Positions 49,886 to 59,332 of a DNA stretch of 64,000 bases are shown piece after piece. Made by a program: the position numbers and the translations under genes. Positions within the stretch are counted from its first letter, which is position 1, and each line of letters starts with the position of its first letter. Source of the DNA: Kribbella soli (GTDB taxonomy: Bacteria > Actinomycetota > Actinomycetes > Propionibacteriales > Kribbellaceae). The DNA lies in assembly GCF_004331345.1 (NCBI RefSeq), contig NZ_SJJZ01000001.1:2761444-2825443 (forward strand), read 5' to 3'. Below the pieces are notes generated by a model. It was given only the letters and a program-made list of their open reading frames with translations. It was not told where the DNA came from and made no database searches.

Positions 49886-52189
49886 ATGTCCGCGCTGCTT
49901 GCTGCACAAGCGGTGGATCTTTCGTCGAGCAACACCACACTGGTGATCGTCGTCGGGGTGATCGCGATCCTCGCGGTCGCCATCGCGATGGTCTTCCGGG
50001 GCCAGGTGCTTGCCGCGAACGATGGCACCGAGAACATGAAGACGATCGCCGCGGCGGTCCAGGAAGGTGCCTCGGCATTCCTGAGCCGGCAGTTCCGGAC
50101 GTTGTCGATCTTCGCCGTTGTCGCATTTCTGCTGCTGTTCCTGCTGCCTGCTCACACAGACGGCGACAACGAGACCACGCTGAAGATCTTCCGCTCCGTC
50201 TTCTTCCTGGTCGGCGCGGGCTTCTCCGCCCTGATCGGCTACCTGGGCATGTGGCTCGCGACGCGCGCCAACGTCCGGGTCGCCGCGGCCGCGCGGGACG
50301 AGGGCCGCGAGCCCGCGATGCGGGTCGCGTTCCGCACCGGCGGCACCGTCGGCATGGCGACCGTGGGCTTCGGCCTGTTCGGCGCCGCGCTCGTCGTACT
50401 GCTCTTCAAGGGTGACGCCCCGACCGTGCTCGAGGGCTTCGGTTTCGGTGCCGCGATGCTGGCCATGTTCATGCGGGTCGGCGGCGGTATCTTCACCAAG
50501 GCCGCCGACGTCGGCGCCGACCTGGTCGGCAAGGTCGAGCAGAACATCCCCGAGGACGACCCCCGCAACGCGGCGACCATCGCCGACAACGTGGGCGACA
50601 ACGTCGGTGACTGCGCCGGTATGGCGGCCGACCTGTTCGAGTCGTACGCCGTGATGCTGGTGGCCTCGCTGATCCTCGGCAAGGCCGCGTTCGGCGAGCA
50701 GGGCCTGATCTTCCCGCTGATCGTGCCGGCCATCGGCGCCATCACCGCGGTCATCGGCGTCTTCCTGACCCGCCCGCGGACCGGCGAGAACGGCCTGCGC
50801 ACGATCAACCGGGCGTTCTACGTCTCTGCGCTGGTCTCCGCGATCCTCTGTACGGTGGCCGCGTTCGTCTATCTGCCGAGCAGCTTCAAGGACCTGAGCG
50901 GCGCCACCGAGACGATCGCCGGGTTCGACGGCGACCCGCGGCTGATCGCCACCGTCTCGGTGATCATCGGGATCGTGCTGGCCGCGGTCATCCTGGCCCT
51001 GACCGGTTACTACACCGGCACCGAGGACAAGCCGGTCCAGGATGTCGGCAAGACCTCGCTGACCGGTGCCGCGACCGTGATCCTGTCCGGTATCTCGGTC
51101 GGCTTCGAGTCCGCCGTCTACACCGCCGTGGTCATCGCGGCAGCCGTGTACGGCGCCTTCCTGGTCGGTGGTTCCGGTGTGGTCGCGCTGTTCGCGATCG
51201 CGCTGGCCGGCTGTGGTCTGCTCACCACCGTCGGCGTCATCGTCGCGATGGACACCTTCGGACCGGTCTCCGACAACGCGCAGGGCATCGCCGAGATGTC
51301 CGGCGACGTGGACGGCGAGGCGGCCCAGATCCTGACCGAGCTGGACGCCGTCGGCAACACCACGAAGGCCATCACCAAGGGCATCGCGATCGCGACCGCC
51401 GTACTGGCCGCCACCGCGCTGTTCGGGTCCTACACCGACTCGATCCGGACCTCGCTGGCCGACAACTACGCCAAGTTCGAGGCGGACGCACTGGTGTTCA
51501 ACCCGGGCACCCTGGTCGGCATCATCCTCGGTGCCGCGGTGGTGTTCATGTTCTCCGGTCTGGCCATCAACGCGGTCGGCCGCGCCGCCGGTGCGGTCGT
51601 CTACGAGGTACGGCGTCAGTTCCGCGACATCCCCGGCATCATGGAGGGGACCGGCAAGCCGGAGTACGGCAAGGTCGTCGACATCTGCACCCGCGACTCG
51701 CTGCGGGAGCTCGCCACTCCGGGTCTGCTCGCGCTCACCGCGCCGATCGCCGTCGGCTTCGGCCTCGGTGCCGCGGCGCTGGCCGGCTACCTGGCCGGTG
51801 CGATCGGCGCCGGCACGCTGATGGCGGTCTTCCTGGCCAACTCAGGTGGTGCCTGGGACAACGCCAAGAAGCTGGTCGAGGACGGCAACCACGGCGGCAA
51901 GGGTTCGCCCGCGCACGAGGCCACCGTCATCGGTGACACCGTCGGCGACCCGTTCAAGGACACCGCCGGTCCGGCCATCAACCCGCTGATCAAGGTGATG
52001 AACCTGGTCTCGGTGCTGATCGCTCCGGCAGTGGTGGGGATGTCGTCGATCGGCGACGACACCAACACGCCGCTGCGGATCGTCATCGCGGTCGTCGCCG
52101 TGGTGATCCTGGCCGCGGCCGTGTACGTCTCCAAGCGCCGGGAGTCGGTCATCTCCGACACTCCGGCCGAGGTGAACGCCGCAGCCTGA
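49886..52189 (+). CDS. hppA: Membrane-bound proton-translocating pyrophosphatase
   Basis: 767 residues from ATG 49886 (AAGGAGGAC upstream), with about 16 membrane helices. It couples pyrophosphate hydrolysis to ion pumping across the membrane. The substrate loop DVGADLVGKVEQNIPEDDPR and the DNVGDNVGDCAGMAADLFE segment are intact, as is DTVGDPFKDTAGPAINPLIK near the end. GNTTKAITKG has lysine at the position that marks K+-independent H+ pumps (Ala in K+-dependent ones), so a K+-independent H+-PPase is predicted. Confidence 0.96.
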   Translation: MSALLAAQAVDLSSSNTTLVIVVGVIAILAVAIAMVFRGQVLAANDGTENMKTIAAAVQEGASAFLSRQFRTLSIFAVVAFLLLFLLPAHTDGDNETTLKIFRSVFFLVGAGFSALIGYLGMWLATRANVRVAAAARDEGREPAMRVAFRTGGTVGMATVGFGLFGAALVVLLFKGDAPTVLEGFGFGAAMLAMFMRVGGGIFTKAADVGADLVGKVEQNIPEDDPRNAATIADNVGDNVGDCAGMAADLFESYAVMLVASLILGKAAFGEQGLIFPLIVPAIGAITAVIGVFLTRPRTGENGLRTINRAFYVSALVSAILCTVAAFVYLPSSFKDLSGATETIAGFDGDPRLIATVSVIIGIVLAAVILALTGYYTGTEDKPVQDVGKTSLTGAATVILSGISVGFESAVYTAVVIAAAVYGAFLVGGSGVVALFAIALAGCGLLTTVGVIVAMDTFGPVSDNAQGIAEMSGDVDGEAAQILTELDAVGNTTKAITKGIAIATAVLAATALFGSYTDSIRTSLADNYAKFEADALVFNPGTLVGIILGAAVVFMFSGLAINAVGRAAGAVVYEVRRQFRDIPGIMEGTGKPEYGKVVDICTRDSLRELATPGLLALTAPIAVGFGLGAAALAGYLAGAIGAGTLMAVFLANSGGAWDNAKKLVEDGNHGGKGSPAHEATVIGDTVGDPFKDTAGPAINPLIKVMNLVSVLIAPAVVGMSSIGDDTNTPLRIVIAVVAVVILAAAVYVSKRRESVISDTPAEVNAAA

Positions 52190-52210
52190 CCGCAGAATCT
52201 GCCCGATTCG

Positions 52211-52236
52211 GCCCGCCGGTTCCGACCGGCGGGCCG
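52211..52236 (+). terminator. hppA terminator
   Basis: GGCCCGCCGGT (52211-52221) pairs perfectly with ACCGGCGGGCC (52226-52236) across a four-base TCCG loop; GTTTCGTT follows. It lies 22 bases after the hppA stop. Confidence 0.8.
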
Positions 52237-52282
52237 TTTCGTTCGGCTGGACCCGGAAGGTCCGCTCACTTACTGTCATGAT

Positions 52283-53485
52283 GTGAGGATTGCCCGGGTG
52301 CCCGCGCTGCTGCTTCTCGTTGTAGTGGGCGTTCTGGCAACTCTGCAGCCGGCGAACGCGGCGACACCGCAACCGGATGTCGCCTATCTCAACACCGCCC
52401 ACCAGCTCAACCTGACCATCATCGAGGCCGCCCACACCGCGACGACCAAGGGCCGGACCTCCTGCGTCCGGAAGGTCGCCGCGCAGCTGGAACGTGACCA
52501 TCGCAAGCTCTCCGCGCAGGAGCTCGACGTCGCTACGCGACTCAACATTCTGCTGCCGACGGCACCTTCGGCGGCCCAGCGCCGCCAGCTCGACGTACTC
52601 GCAGCCAAGGCCGGGACTGCGTACGACGCGGCGTGGCTGACCTTGCAGCACCAGGAGCACCAGGCGTACCTGGCACTGGTAGAAGGTGAGCTGCCGGTCA
52701 GTGCCTCGCCTGCCGTCGAGGCACTCGCGGACGGCGCCAAGCCCGTGATCCAGATGCACCAGCGCGCGGTCACAGGTACCTGTCACGTCGAAACCACCAC
52801 GCCGGTGGTGCCTACCGGAGACGGCGGCCAGCAAGCAGAGGCCAACCTGGCCCGCACCCGGGCCGCACTGATCCTGATGGGTATCGGAGTGGTGCTGCTC
52901 CTGGTCGGCAAGTCGATCTCGATGAAGCGGCGCCTCCTGGGGATCGCAGCCCTGGCAGCGGGTCTCGTGATGATGTTCGGAGGACAGCCCAACAACACCG
53001 GGAAGGTGCCGGACGCGGGCAAGTCGTCCACGGATCGGGAGGCCGCCGTACCGCCTGTCCGTCTGAAGCTGCCTGGCGTACTGGAGGCCTCGGTGCAGCC
53101 GGTTGCGACCGGCGGCCACGGCCAGCTGCAGGTACCCAAGTCGTCCGCAGACGTGGGCTGGTGGGCCGCGGGCGCGGCGCCAGGCTCTGTTGGTGGCACC
53201 GTGCTGCTCGCTGGTCATGTGGACACTGCCAAAGGGCTCGGGGTGTTCGCAGCGCTCTCCGGCGTACCGGTCGGCACCAGGGTCGCTGTGACGGGTGGAG
53301 ACGGCGGCGAGCACTGGTACCGGATCGTTGCGCGCCGTACCTATAAGCAGGAGGCTCTGCCCGCGGATCTGTTCCACGGTGCAGCGAAGCCTCGGCTGGC
53401 GCTGGTGACCTGCACGGGCTCGTACGACCGTACGGCGCACCGCTACAGCGAGAACCTCGTGCTCTACGGCGTTCCGCTCGACTGA
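52283..53485 (+). CDS. Fusion of DUF4142 domain and class E/F-type sortase
   Basis: 400 residues from GTG 52283. Signal peptide 1-27 (ends NAA), then a helical DUF4142 (ferritin-like) domain (about 30-160), two membrane helices (about 193-235: ALILMGIGVVLLLVGKSI, LLGIAALAAGLVMMFGG) and a C-terminal sortase. The sortase has His in LLAGHVD, Cys in LVTCTGSYD and Arg in HRYSENLVLYG, a complete catalytic triad. Sortases cleave sorting signals or link proteins at the surface; the fused partner domain is unusual. TACTGT (52271-52276) ends six bases before the GTG. Confidence 0.8.
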   Translation: MRIARVPALLLLVVVGVLATLQPANAATPQPDVAYLNTAHQLNLTIIEAAHTATTKGRTSCVRKVAAQLERDHRKLSAQELDVATRLNILLPTAPSAAQRRQLDVLAAKAGTAYDAAWLTLQHQEHQAYLALVEGELPVSASPAVEALADGAKPVIQMHQRAVTGTCHVETTTPVVPTGDGGQQAEANLARTRAALILMGIGVVLLLVGKSISMKRRLLGIAALAAGLVMMFGGQPNNTGKVPDAGKSSTDREAAVPPVRLKLPGVLEASVQPVATGGHGQLQVPKSSADVGWWAAGAAPGSVGGTVLLAGHVDTAKGLGVFAALSGVPVGTRVAVTGGDGGEHWYRIVARRTYKQEALPADLFHGAAKPRLALVTCTGSYDRTAHRYSENLVLYGVPLD

Positions 53486-53766
53486 ACTTTTGGTAGTCAC
53501 TTCCAGCAACGGCCGACCGAAGTACGGCGTACGGCGACTTTCGGCTGATGCGCTCACCCGCGGTATGGGGGATCGTCGGGGTTGTGGTCAGGGGCATAAC
53601 CGATAGCAGCCGCCCGCGGGCCGGCGGCAGAATCAACCCACGGGTGGACACACCGGATCCGCCCGGGGTCCGATGCTCGGAACCCCTCAGGCCTCGATAC
53701 TGATCTCATCACGACACAACCCGCCCGACTGGGGACAATTCACGCCACCGAACGAGGAGCACGGCG
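53486..53766. other. Gene-free region before ABC exporter
   Basis: I see no supported ORF in these 281 bases. A weak hairpin (CCGAAGT with ACTTTCGG, about 53518-53546) may end the sortase transcript. GACAAT near 53734 is a possible -10 for the ABC exporter, whose ATG is preceded by GAGGAG. Confidence 0.35.
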
Positions 53767-54759
53767 ATGATCGAGGCAAAAGGCCTCACCAAGCGATACG
53801 GCGCAACAGTTGCCGTTGACAACCTGTCTTTCGAGGTGAAACCCGGCAGGGTGACCGGCTTCCTCGGCCCGAACGGGGCCGGCAAGTCCACCACCATGCG
53901 GATGATCCTCGGACTCGACACCCCGACGTCCGGCGAAGTCACCATCGACGGCCAGCGGTACCGCGACCTGCACCGGCCGCTGACCAAGGTCGGCGCGTTG
54001 CTGGACGCCAAGTGGGTGCACCCGAACCGCTCGGCGCGAGCCCATCTGACCTGGATGGCCGCGTCCAACAAGTTGCCGAAGTCATCGGTCGACAAGGCGC
54101 TCGACATGGTCGGCCTGACCTCGGTCGCGAACAAGCGGGCCGGCGCCTTCTCGCTGGGCATGTCCCAGCGGCTCGGTATCGCCGGCGCGTTGCTCGGCGA
54201 CCCGGAGGTGCTGCTGTTCGACGAGCCGGTGAACGGTCTCGACCCGGAGGGCATCGTCTGGATCCGGACCTTCATGCACCGGCTGGCCGACGAAGGCCGC
54301 ACCGTGCTGGTCTCCAGCCACCTGCTGTCCGAGATGGCGCTGACCGCCGAGGACCTGGTCGTCATCGGCCGCGGCAAGCTGATCTCGCAGAGCACCACCC
54401 AGGAGTTCGTCGACCGCGCCAGCGGCACGACGGTGAAGGTGCGGACGCCGCAGCTCGACCAGTTCGCCGGTGTGCTGAACGAGCAGCACCTGGTCACCCG
54501 GATCGAGGACGTCGAGGACCAGGGCAAGGTGCTGTTCGTCGAGGGCGACCTCAGCACCGACCAGATCGGTGAGGCGGCCGCCGCACACGGCATCGTGCTG
54601 CACGAACTGACGCTGCAGCGCGGTTCGCTGGAGCAGGCATTCATGCAGATGACCGGTGACTCGGTCGAGTACCACGCGCACGAGGAGATCGCCGCTGTGA
54701 CCTCGCTCGACGCACCCGACGCCGCCGAGGTGGCCGCGGGTCCGAAGGAGGACAACTGA
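53767..54759 (+). CDS. ABC exporter ATPase (CcmA/DrrA-like)
   Basis: 330 residues. Walker A GPNGAGKSTTMRM, signature SLGMSQRLGIAGA, Walker B VLLFDEPVNGLDPEG, switch VSSHLLSEM. The first 220 residues are the ATPase; the remainder is the DrrA-type C-terminal regulatory region with a disordered acidic end (TSLDAPDAAEVAAGP). It is one base from the permease gene and forms a two-component exporter with it. The substrate may be a drug, lipid or bacteriocin-like compound. Confidence 0.9.
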   Translation: MIEAKGLTKRYGATVAVDNLSFEVKPGRVTGFLGPNGAGKSTTMRMILGLDTPTSGEVTIDGQRYRDLHRPLTKVGALLDAKWVHPNRSARAHLTWMAASNKLPKSSVDKALDMVGLTSVANKRAGAFSLGMSQRLGIAGALLGDPEVLLFDEPVNGLDPEGIVWIRTFMHRLADEGRTVLVSSHLLSEMALTAEDLVVIGRGKLISQSTTQEFVDRASGTTVKVRTPQLDQFAGVLNEQHLVTRIEDVEDQGKVLFVEGDLSTDQIGEAAAAHGIVLHELTLQRGSLEQAFMQMTGDSVEYHAHEEIAAVTSLDAPDAAEVAAGPKEDN

Positions 54760-54760
54760 C

Positions 54761-55525
54761 ATGTCGGTGATCGCAGTCGAGCGGATCAAACTCTTCTCCA
54801 CCCGCTCGCCGTGGTGGTGCATGATCGTCGCGGCCGTGCTGACCGTCGGGTTCGCGGCCTTGACGACCGGCTTCCTGAAGGGCGCCGAGGAGCAGCAGGC
54901 GACCATCTTCATCACCCAGCCCGGCGCGCAGCTCAGCCAGATGGTGATGATGGTGATGGCCGCGCTGGCCGTCACCACGGAGTACCGGTTCGGCACCATC
55001 CGGACGAGCTTCCAGGCCGTTCCGCAGCGCGCCGCGCTGCTGCTCGGCAAGACCGCCGTGGTCGCGTTCCTGGCCGGCGTCATCGGCCTGATCGCGTCCT
55101 TCGGCGCCTGGGGGATCGGCACCCTGTTCGCGAGCAACGCGGACCTGTCGATCAACACCGGCGCCGAGTGGCGGTTGCTGGCCGGCCAAGGCCTGGTGTT
55201 CTCGATCTCCGCGGTGTTCGCGGTGGCGGTCGGCATCCTGATCCGGCAGAGCGCCGGTGCGATCGCGATCCTGATCCTCTGGCCGCTGCTGGTCGAGAAC
55301 CTGGTCAACCTGATCCCGAAGGTCGGCGACGACCTGGCCAGGTGGGCGCCGTTCGCGAACGGTAGTTCGTTCCTCAACCAGGGCCAGGACTTCGGTCTGG
55401 CCGGACAGGGCGCGGGCGGCAGCGACTTCGCGCTCAGCCCGTGGTGGGCATTGCTGTACTTCGCCGGCTGGGCGGCCGCGCTGATGACGATCGCCCTGGT
55501 GTCGGCGAGCAAGCGCGACGCCTGA
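54761..55525 (+). CDS. ABC exporter permease (ABC-2 type)
   Basis: 254 residues with six membrane helices: IERIKLFSTRSPWWCMIV at the N-terminus is typical, followed by TTEYRFGTIRTSFQAVPQR, a conserved segment of actinobacterial ABC-2 permeases. Helices near 20-40, 65-85, 105-130, 145-165, 170-190 and 225-245. Partner of the ATPase immediately upstream. Confidence 0.88.
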   Translation: MSVIAVERIKLFSTRSPWWCMIVAAVLTVGFAALTTGFLKGAEEQQATIFITQPGAQLSQMVMMVMAALAVTTEYRFGTIRTSFQAVPQRAALLLGKTAVVAFLAGVIGLIASFGAWGIGTLFASNADLSINTGAEWRLLAGQGLVFSISAVFAVAVGILIRQSAGAIAILILWPLLVENLVNLIPKVGDDLARWAPFANGSSFLNQGQDFGLAGQGAGGSDFALSPWWALLYFAGWAAALMTIALVSASKRDA

Positions 55526-55603
55526 CAAGTCCACCCCGGTCGGAGGTTGAGGGGCCCTGACCGGGGCAGGGGCCCGGCCGGGCTGAGGGGTCCTGGTCGC
55601 GAC

Positions 55604-55642
55604 GGCCCGTGGTGCATCCGGTCTCCGGATGAACCACGGGCC
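55604..55642 (+). terminator. Long terminator after ABC exporter
   Basis: GGCCCGTGGT (55604-55613) and ACCACGGGCC (55633-55642) enclose a second perfect stem CATCCGG/CCGGATG around TCT. GTTTCCC follows. About 17 base pairs with one small internal loop. Confidence 0.8.
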
Positions 55643-55701
55643 GTTTCCCATGTTGGTTCGGGGGTGGCCGGGTGGACCGTCGACGGTTTACGGTGCCGCG
55701 C

Positions 55702-56496
55702 ATGACGGACTGGGCGCAGGTGCGTGAGGCGGGTTTCGCGGTTCCCGAAGGGCGGCCGCTGGGTGAGTTGGTGGCCGAGCTGGTCGGGATGCTGCGGTCC
55801 CCGGATCCCGTCGTACGGGATCGGCAGGCGTACTCCGTGCTCGCGACCTGGATCGGCCGCGGCGTGCTGTCGACGGACGAGTTGCGGGCGCTCGGCGACG
55901 AGATGGTGCCGCGGTTCACGGATCCGGAGATCCAGGCGCGGACGTTCGCTCCGTTGATCCTGGACTCGATCGTGACCGCCGGCGTCTTCGAACCGAGCTG
56001 GGTGCCGCCGTTCGAGCGCTGGTACGTCGCGGAGGAGGACCTCCGGGGGTACGACGAGAAGCTCGGCTGGTTGCACGCGCTGGCGCACGGCGCGGACCTG
56101 CTCGGGGCGCTCGGGCAGCATGCGGCGGTGGAGCCGGTGCAGATGCTGCGGCTCGGGATCGGGCGGTTGCTGACGCCGACGTCGTACGTGCTGCGGGACA
56201 TGGAGGACGACCGGCTCGGGTACGCGCTCGCGGCCACGCTGACGCGTGCCGAGCTGACCGGCAGCGAGGCGACCGACTGGCTGGACCCGGCGATCCGGCA
56301 GCTGTCGAACCCGCCGGTCGAAGGAATCACCCCGGAGGTGACGAACACGATCCGCACCCTGCGGGTGCTGTACGTGTTCGCCGACCACGGTCTGCGGGTC
56401 GGGGATGCGAAGAAACTCACACGGATTCCGCAGGCCGATCAGGTCAAGACAAAGCTCGCGGACGTGCTCCGGATCGTCACGCCGTACTATCTCTGA
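55702..56496 (+). CDS. DUF2785-domain protein
   Basis: 264 residues from ATG 55702. All-helical, with RSPDPVVRDRQAYSVLATW near the N-terminus and WLHALAHGADLLGALG in the middle, the characteristic DUF2785 segment. Function unknown. TACGGT (55689-55694) ends seven bases before the ATG, a leaderless-type promoter; the in-frame codons upstream overlap it and are unlikely to be used. It is monocistronic between a terminator and a 298-base gap. Confidence 0.78.
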   Translation: MTDWAQVREAGFAVPEGRPLGELVAELVGMLRSPDPVVRDRQAYSVLATWIGRGVLSTDELRALGDEMVPRFTDPEIQARTFAPLILDSIVTAGVFEPSWVPPFERWYVAEEDLRGYDEKLGWLHALAHGADLLGALGQHAAVEPVQMLRLGIGRLLTPTSYVLRDMEDDRLGYALAATLTRAELTGSEATDWLDPAIRQLSNPPVEGITPEVTNTIRTLRVLYVFADHGLRVGDAKKLTRIPQADQVKTKLADVLRIVTPYYL

Positions 56497-56794
56497 GCCT
56501 GAAGTGGTCGGCGGCAACTACCTGGTGGGGTAGGACGCATCCGACTTTCGTCTGCACTTTCCCTGAATCCTCCCCGAGGAACGGCATGTCGCAGTCCAGG
56601 GCGGAGTACAGGTGGTTTCAGGTGGCAGTGGAGGCTCGGTCCGTGACAAGGTCTCTGCTGGCACGCCATGGCCCCCTCCCATGGTGGTGCCAACGCCACT
56701 ACCGAAGTAGTGCAAACACCATCAGATCTGGTCCCCGGCGAGGTTAGCTTGGAGTTACAACGCCGTTGGGGGCAGCGGGTTCTAGAGAGGGCGC
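56497..56794. other. Gene-free region with imperfect hairpin before P450
   Basis: TGGCAC-G-CCATGG (56659-56671) and CCATGG-TG-GTGCCA (56679-56692) form an imperfect stem with a 7-base C-rich loop. TAGCTT (about 56744-56749) is a possible -10 for the P450 gene about 46 bases later. No supported ORF. Confidence 0.4.
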
Positions 56795-58108
56795 GTGGAA
56801 GTCATGGTTGCGACATACCTGAAGAGATGGGTCGGCAACCGCATTCTGAGCAGGACCACCCGCAGGGGTGGTCTCGACCTGTCGAAGATGCGGATGTTTC
56901 CCAGCCAGGTTTCGATGCCGTTGCGCCGCGAGGGGCTCGATCCGGTCCCGGAACTGGCTCAGGTGCGCGAGACCGAGCCGGTGCACAAGCTGGCTCATCT
57001 GTTCGGGCTGAACGTCTTTCTCGTGAGCGGGCATGCCGAGGCGAAGGCTGTGCTCGCCGACAGCACGAACTTCAGCAACGACATCCGGCCGCTGGTCGGC
57101 TCGGACCCGAACAAGCCGTCGGAGGGCATCGGGGGTCTCGGGTTCACCGATCCGCCGGACCACACGCGGCTGCGGAAGCTGCTGACGCCCGAGTTCACCA
57201 AGCGCAAGCTGGCCCGGCTGGAGCCGGCGATCGAGAAGATCGTCAACGACCAGCTGGACCTGATGGAGGCCAAGGGCCCGGTCGCCGACATCGTCGCGGA
57301 CTTCGCCTTCAACGTGCCGTTCCTGCTGATCGCTGACCTGCTCGGCGTCGAGGAGTCCGACCGCGATCGCTTCCGTGCGCTCGGACCGGCCCGGTTCGAC
57401 CTGTCCGGCGGCGGTATCGGGGTGTTCGGGTCGGCGTCGGAGTCGCGGGACTTCCTGTTCGAGATCGTCCGGAAGCAGCGCGAGAACCCCGGCGACGGGC
57501 TGATCGGGTCGATCATCCGTGAGCAGGGCGACGACCTCGACGACATCGAGCTCGGCGGACTGGCGGACGGGGTGTTCCTGGGCGGGTACGAGACATCCGC
57601 GAGCATGCTGGCGCTGGGCACGCTGGTGCTGCTGCGCGACCCGTCGAACTTCGAGCGGATCCGGAACGAGCCGGGCGCGGTCGACGTGATCGTCGAGGAG
57701 CTGCTGCGATATCTGACCGTGGTGCAGGTCGCGTTCCCGCGGTTCGCCCGGCACGACCAGGAGTTGTTCGGCCAGCAGGTGAAGAAGGGCGACCTGGTGG
57801 CGGTGTCGCTGTCGGGCGCGGACCGGGACAAGCAGGTCTTCGGCGCGGACGCCGAGGACTTCTACCCACGTCGTACGGTGTCGTCCGCGCACCTGGCGTT
57901 CGGCCACGGCATGCACCGGTGCGTCGGCGCCGAGCTGGCTCGGATGGAGCTCCGCGCCGCGTTCACCGCCCTCGCGCACCGCTTCCCCGACCTGTCGCTC
58001 GCCGTTCCCGAGGAGCAGCTCCGCTTCCGCGACTTCTCGATCGTGTACGGCGTCGAGACCCTCCCAGTCCGCCTCCACGCAACCGCCGCCGAACAGGTCG
58101 CCGGCTGA
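56795..58108 (+). CDS. Cytochrome P450
   Basis: 437 residues. The heme loop is FGHGMHRCVGAELAR (Cys ligand), the ExxR is EELLRY, and the I-helix segment is GGYETSASM, with the acid-alcohol pair as Glu-Thr. Bacterial soluble type, needing ferredoxin and reductase, neither of which is encoded nearby. Starts at GTG 56795 (GAGAGGG upstream) or ATG 56804. The substrate is unknown. An LLM-type F420 enzyme gene converges eight bases downstream. Confidence 0.92.
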   Translation: MEVMVATYLKRWVGNRILSRTTRRGGLDLSKMRMFPSQVSMPLRREGLDPVPELAQVRETEPVHKLAHLFGLNVFLVSGHAEAKAVLADSTNFSNDIRPLVGSDPNKPSEGIGGLGFTDPPDHTRLRKLLTPEFTKRKLARLEPAIEKIVNDQLDLMEAKGPVADIVADFAFNVPFLLIADLLGVEESDRDRFRALGPARFDLSGGGIGVFGSASESRDFLFEIVRKQRENPGDGLIGSIIREQGDDLDDIELGGLADGVFLGGYETSASMLALGTLVLLRDPSNFERIRNEPGAVDVIVEELLRYLTVVQVAFPRFARHDQELFGQQVKKGDLVAVSLSGADRDKQVFGADAEDFYPRRTVSSAHLAFGHGMHRCVGAELARMELRAAFTALAHRFPDLSLAVPEEQLRFRDFSIVYGVETLPVRLHATAAEQVAG

Positions 58109-58116
58109 CCCGTGGG

Positions 58117-58920
58117 TTAGGGCAGGTGGAACCGTTTGGCGAATTGGGTCAGCTCATCCAAGTCCGGTGTAGTGACGACCAGGCGTGTGACGCCTTGGGA
58201 CCCGTAGGACGCCACGGCTTCTGGTGTCAGGTCGATGGATCCCCAGCGGGTGTACTCGAGGTTGTAGCGGGCTGACGTGGCCAGCTCCCACTGGGCCGCG
58301 CGTTCGGCCGGTGACAACGCGCCGCCCGGGAAGTACCCGTCGCCCCGAGTGCCGGCGCGGCGGGCAGCGGCGCGGCTGGAGCCGCCGATGTGGATCGGCA
58401 GCGGCGCGAGCGGATGCGGGAAGCTGCTCAGGTCCTCGAACTCGAAGAACTCGCCTGAGTAGCTGACGCGATCACCCGACCACAGCAGCCGCAGTATGTC
58501 GATCGCCTCGTCCGTACGTCGTCCGCGCGACGCGAAGTCCACACCCACCGCCCGAGCCTCGCCGGGCAGACTGCCCACGCCGACGGTCAGCAACCGCATC
58601 CGCCCCTTTGACAGCACGTCGAGGGTCGCCAGCCGCTTCGCAAGCACCACCGGGTGGTGGTACGGCAGCAACAGCACAGCTGTCCCGAGCAGGAGCCGTT
58701 CTGTGGACGCTGCGACGAACCCGAGCAGCTCCAGCGGATCGCCGTACGGCAGGTCGGTCGGCATCTCGTACCCGCCGAAGGTGGCGCCGCGATACAGCGC
58801 CACGTGTTCCGGTACGTACAACCCCTCGAACCCGCACTCCTCGGCTCGTCGTGCGAACCTGACCAGGCGCTCCGGATCCATGCCGTACGCCGGCGTGCTG
58901 TAACTCACCGCGAATCTCAT
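58117..58920 (-). CDS. LLM-class F420-dependent oxidoreductase
   Basis: 267 residues from ATG 58920. Luciferase-like barrel: EECGFEGLYVPEHVAL, TAVLLLPYHHPVVLAKRLATLD, LTVGVGSLPGEARAVG and PIHIGGSSRAAARRAG are typical of F420-using LLM enzymes in actinobacteria. The reaction is a hydride transfer from reduced F420; substrate unknown. TACGGT (58927-58932, minus strand) ends six bases before the ATG. Confidence 0.87.
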   Translation of the reverse strand: MRFAVSYSTPAYGMDPERLVRFARRAEECGFEGLYVPEHVALYRGATFGGYEMPTDLPYGDPLELLGFVAASTERLLLGTAVLLLPYHHPVVLAKRLATLDVLSKGRMRLLTVGVGSLPGEARAVGVDFASRGRRTDEAIDILRLLWSGDRVSYSGEFFEFEDLSSFPHPLAPLPIHIGGSSRAAARRAGTRGDGYFPGGALSPAERAAQWELATSARYNLEYTRWGSIDLTPEAVASYGSQGVTRLVVTTPDLDELTQFAKRFHLP

Positions 58921-59332
58921 CACCGCACCGTAAAACCCTGTCCCCAGGGTCAACGCAAACAAGAAAGACGGCTCTTGTGTTGCATGTGTGGGCGGGTTGG
59001 GCTGGCACCCGTGGTCCTCGAGTCGTGGATTTCGGCGGCCAAACGCAGCCTCGATCCACGACTCGACGTTTCAGTGGTCGACCAAACGCCACGACTCGGC
59101 GCGATCCACGACTACCTGTCGCGCGACCCCGGATCGGGCTGATCACCACCCACACATCGGACCGGAGAGCCGAGAAAACCCGTACGCCGAGTACGCCTGA
59201 TGTGGCACTAGGTGGCCGTTGGCCGGATCGGGTCGTGACAGGACCGGGGGTGGGTGGTCACAATGGGCGGTCCGGCCCGAGGTGCGGGTGACGGAACAGG
59301 GAAGGGCCGTCGGCGGTATGGGGAATGGCGAG
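58921..59332. other. Gene-free region with inverted and direct repeats
   Basis: CGAGTCGTGGAT (59019-59030) and ATCCACGACTCG (59054-59065) are a perfect 12-bp inverted repeat. CCAAACGC followed by ATCCACGACT recurs about 50 bases later (59104-59113). A promoter for the first GGDEF gene is likely: GTGACA (59235-59240), 18 bases, CACAAT (59259-59264). No ORF is supported. Confidence 0.5.
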
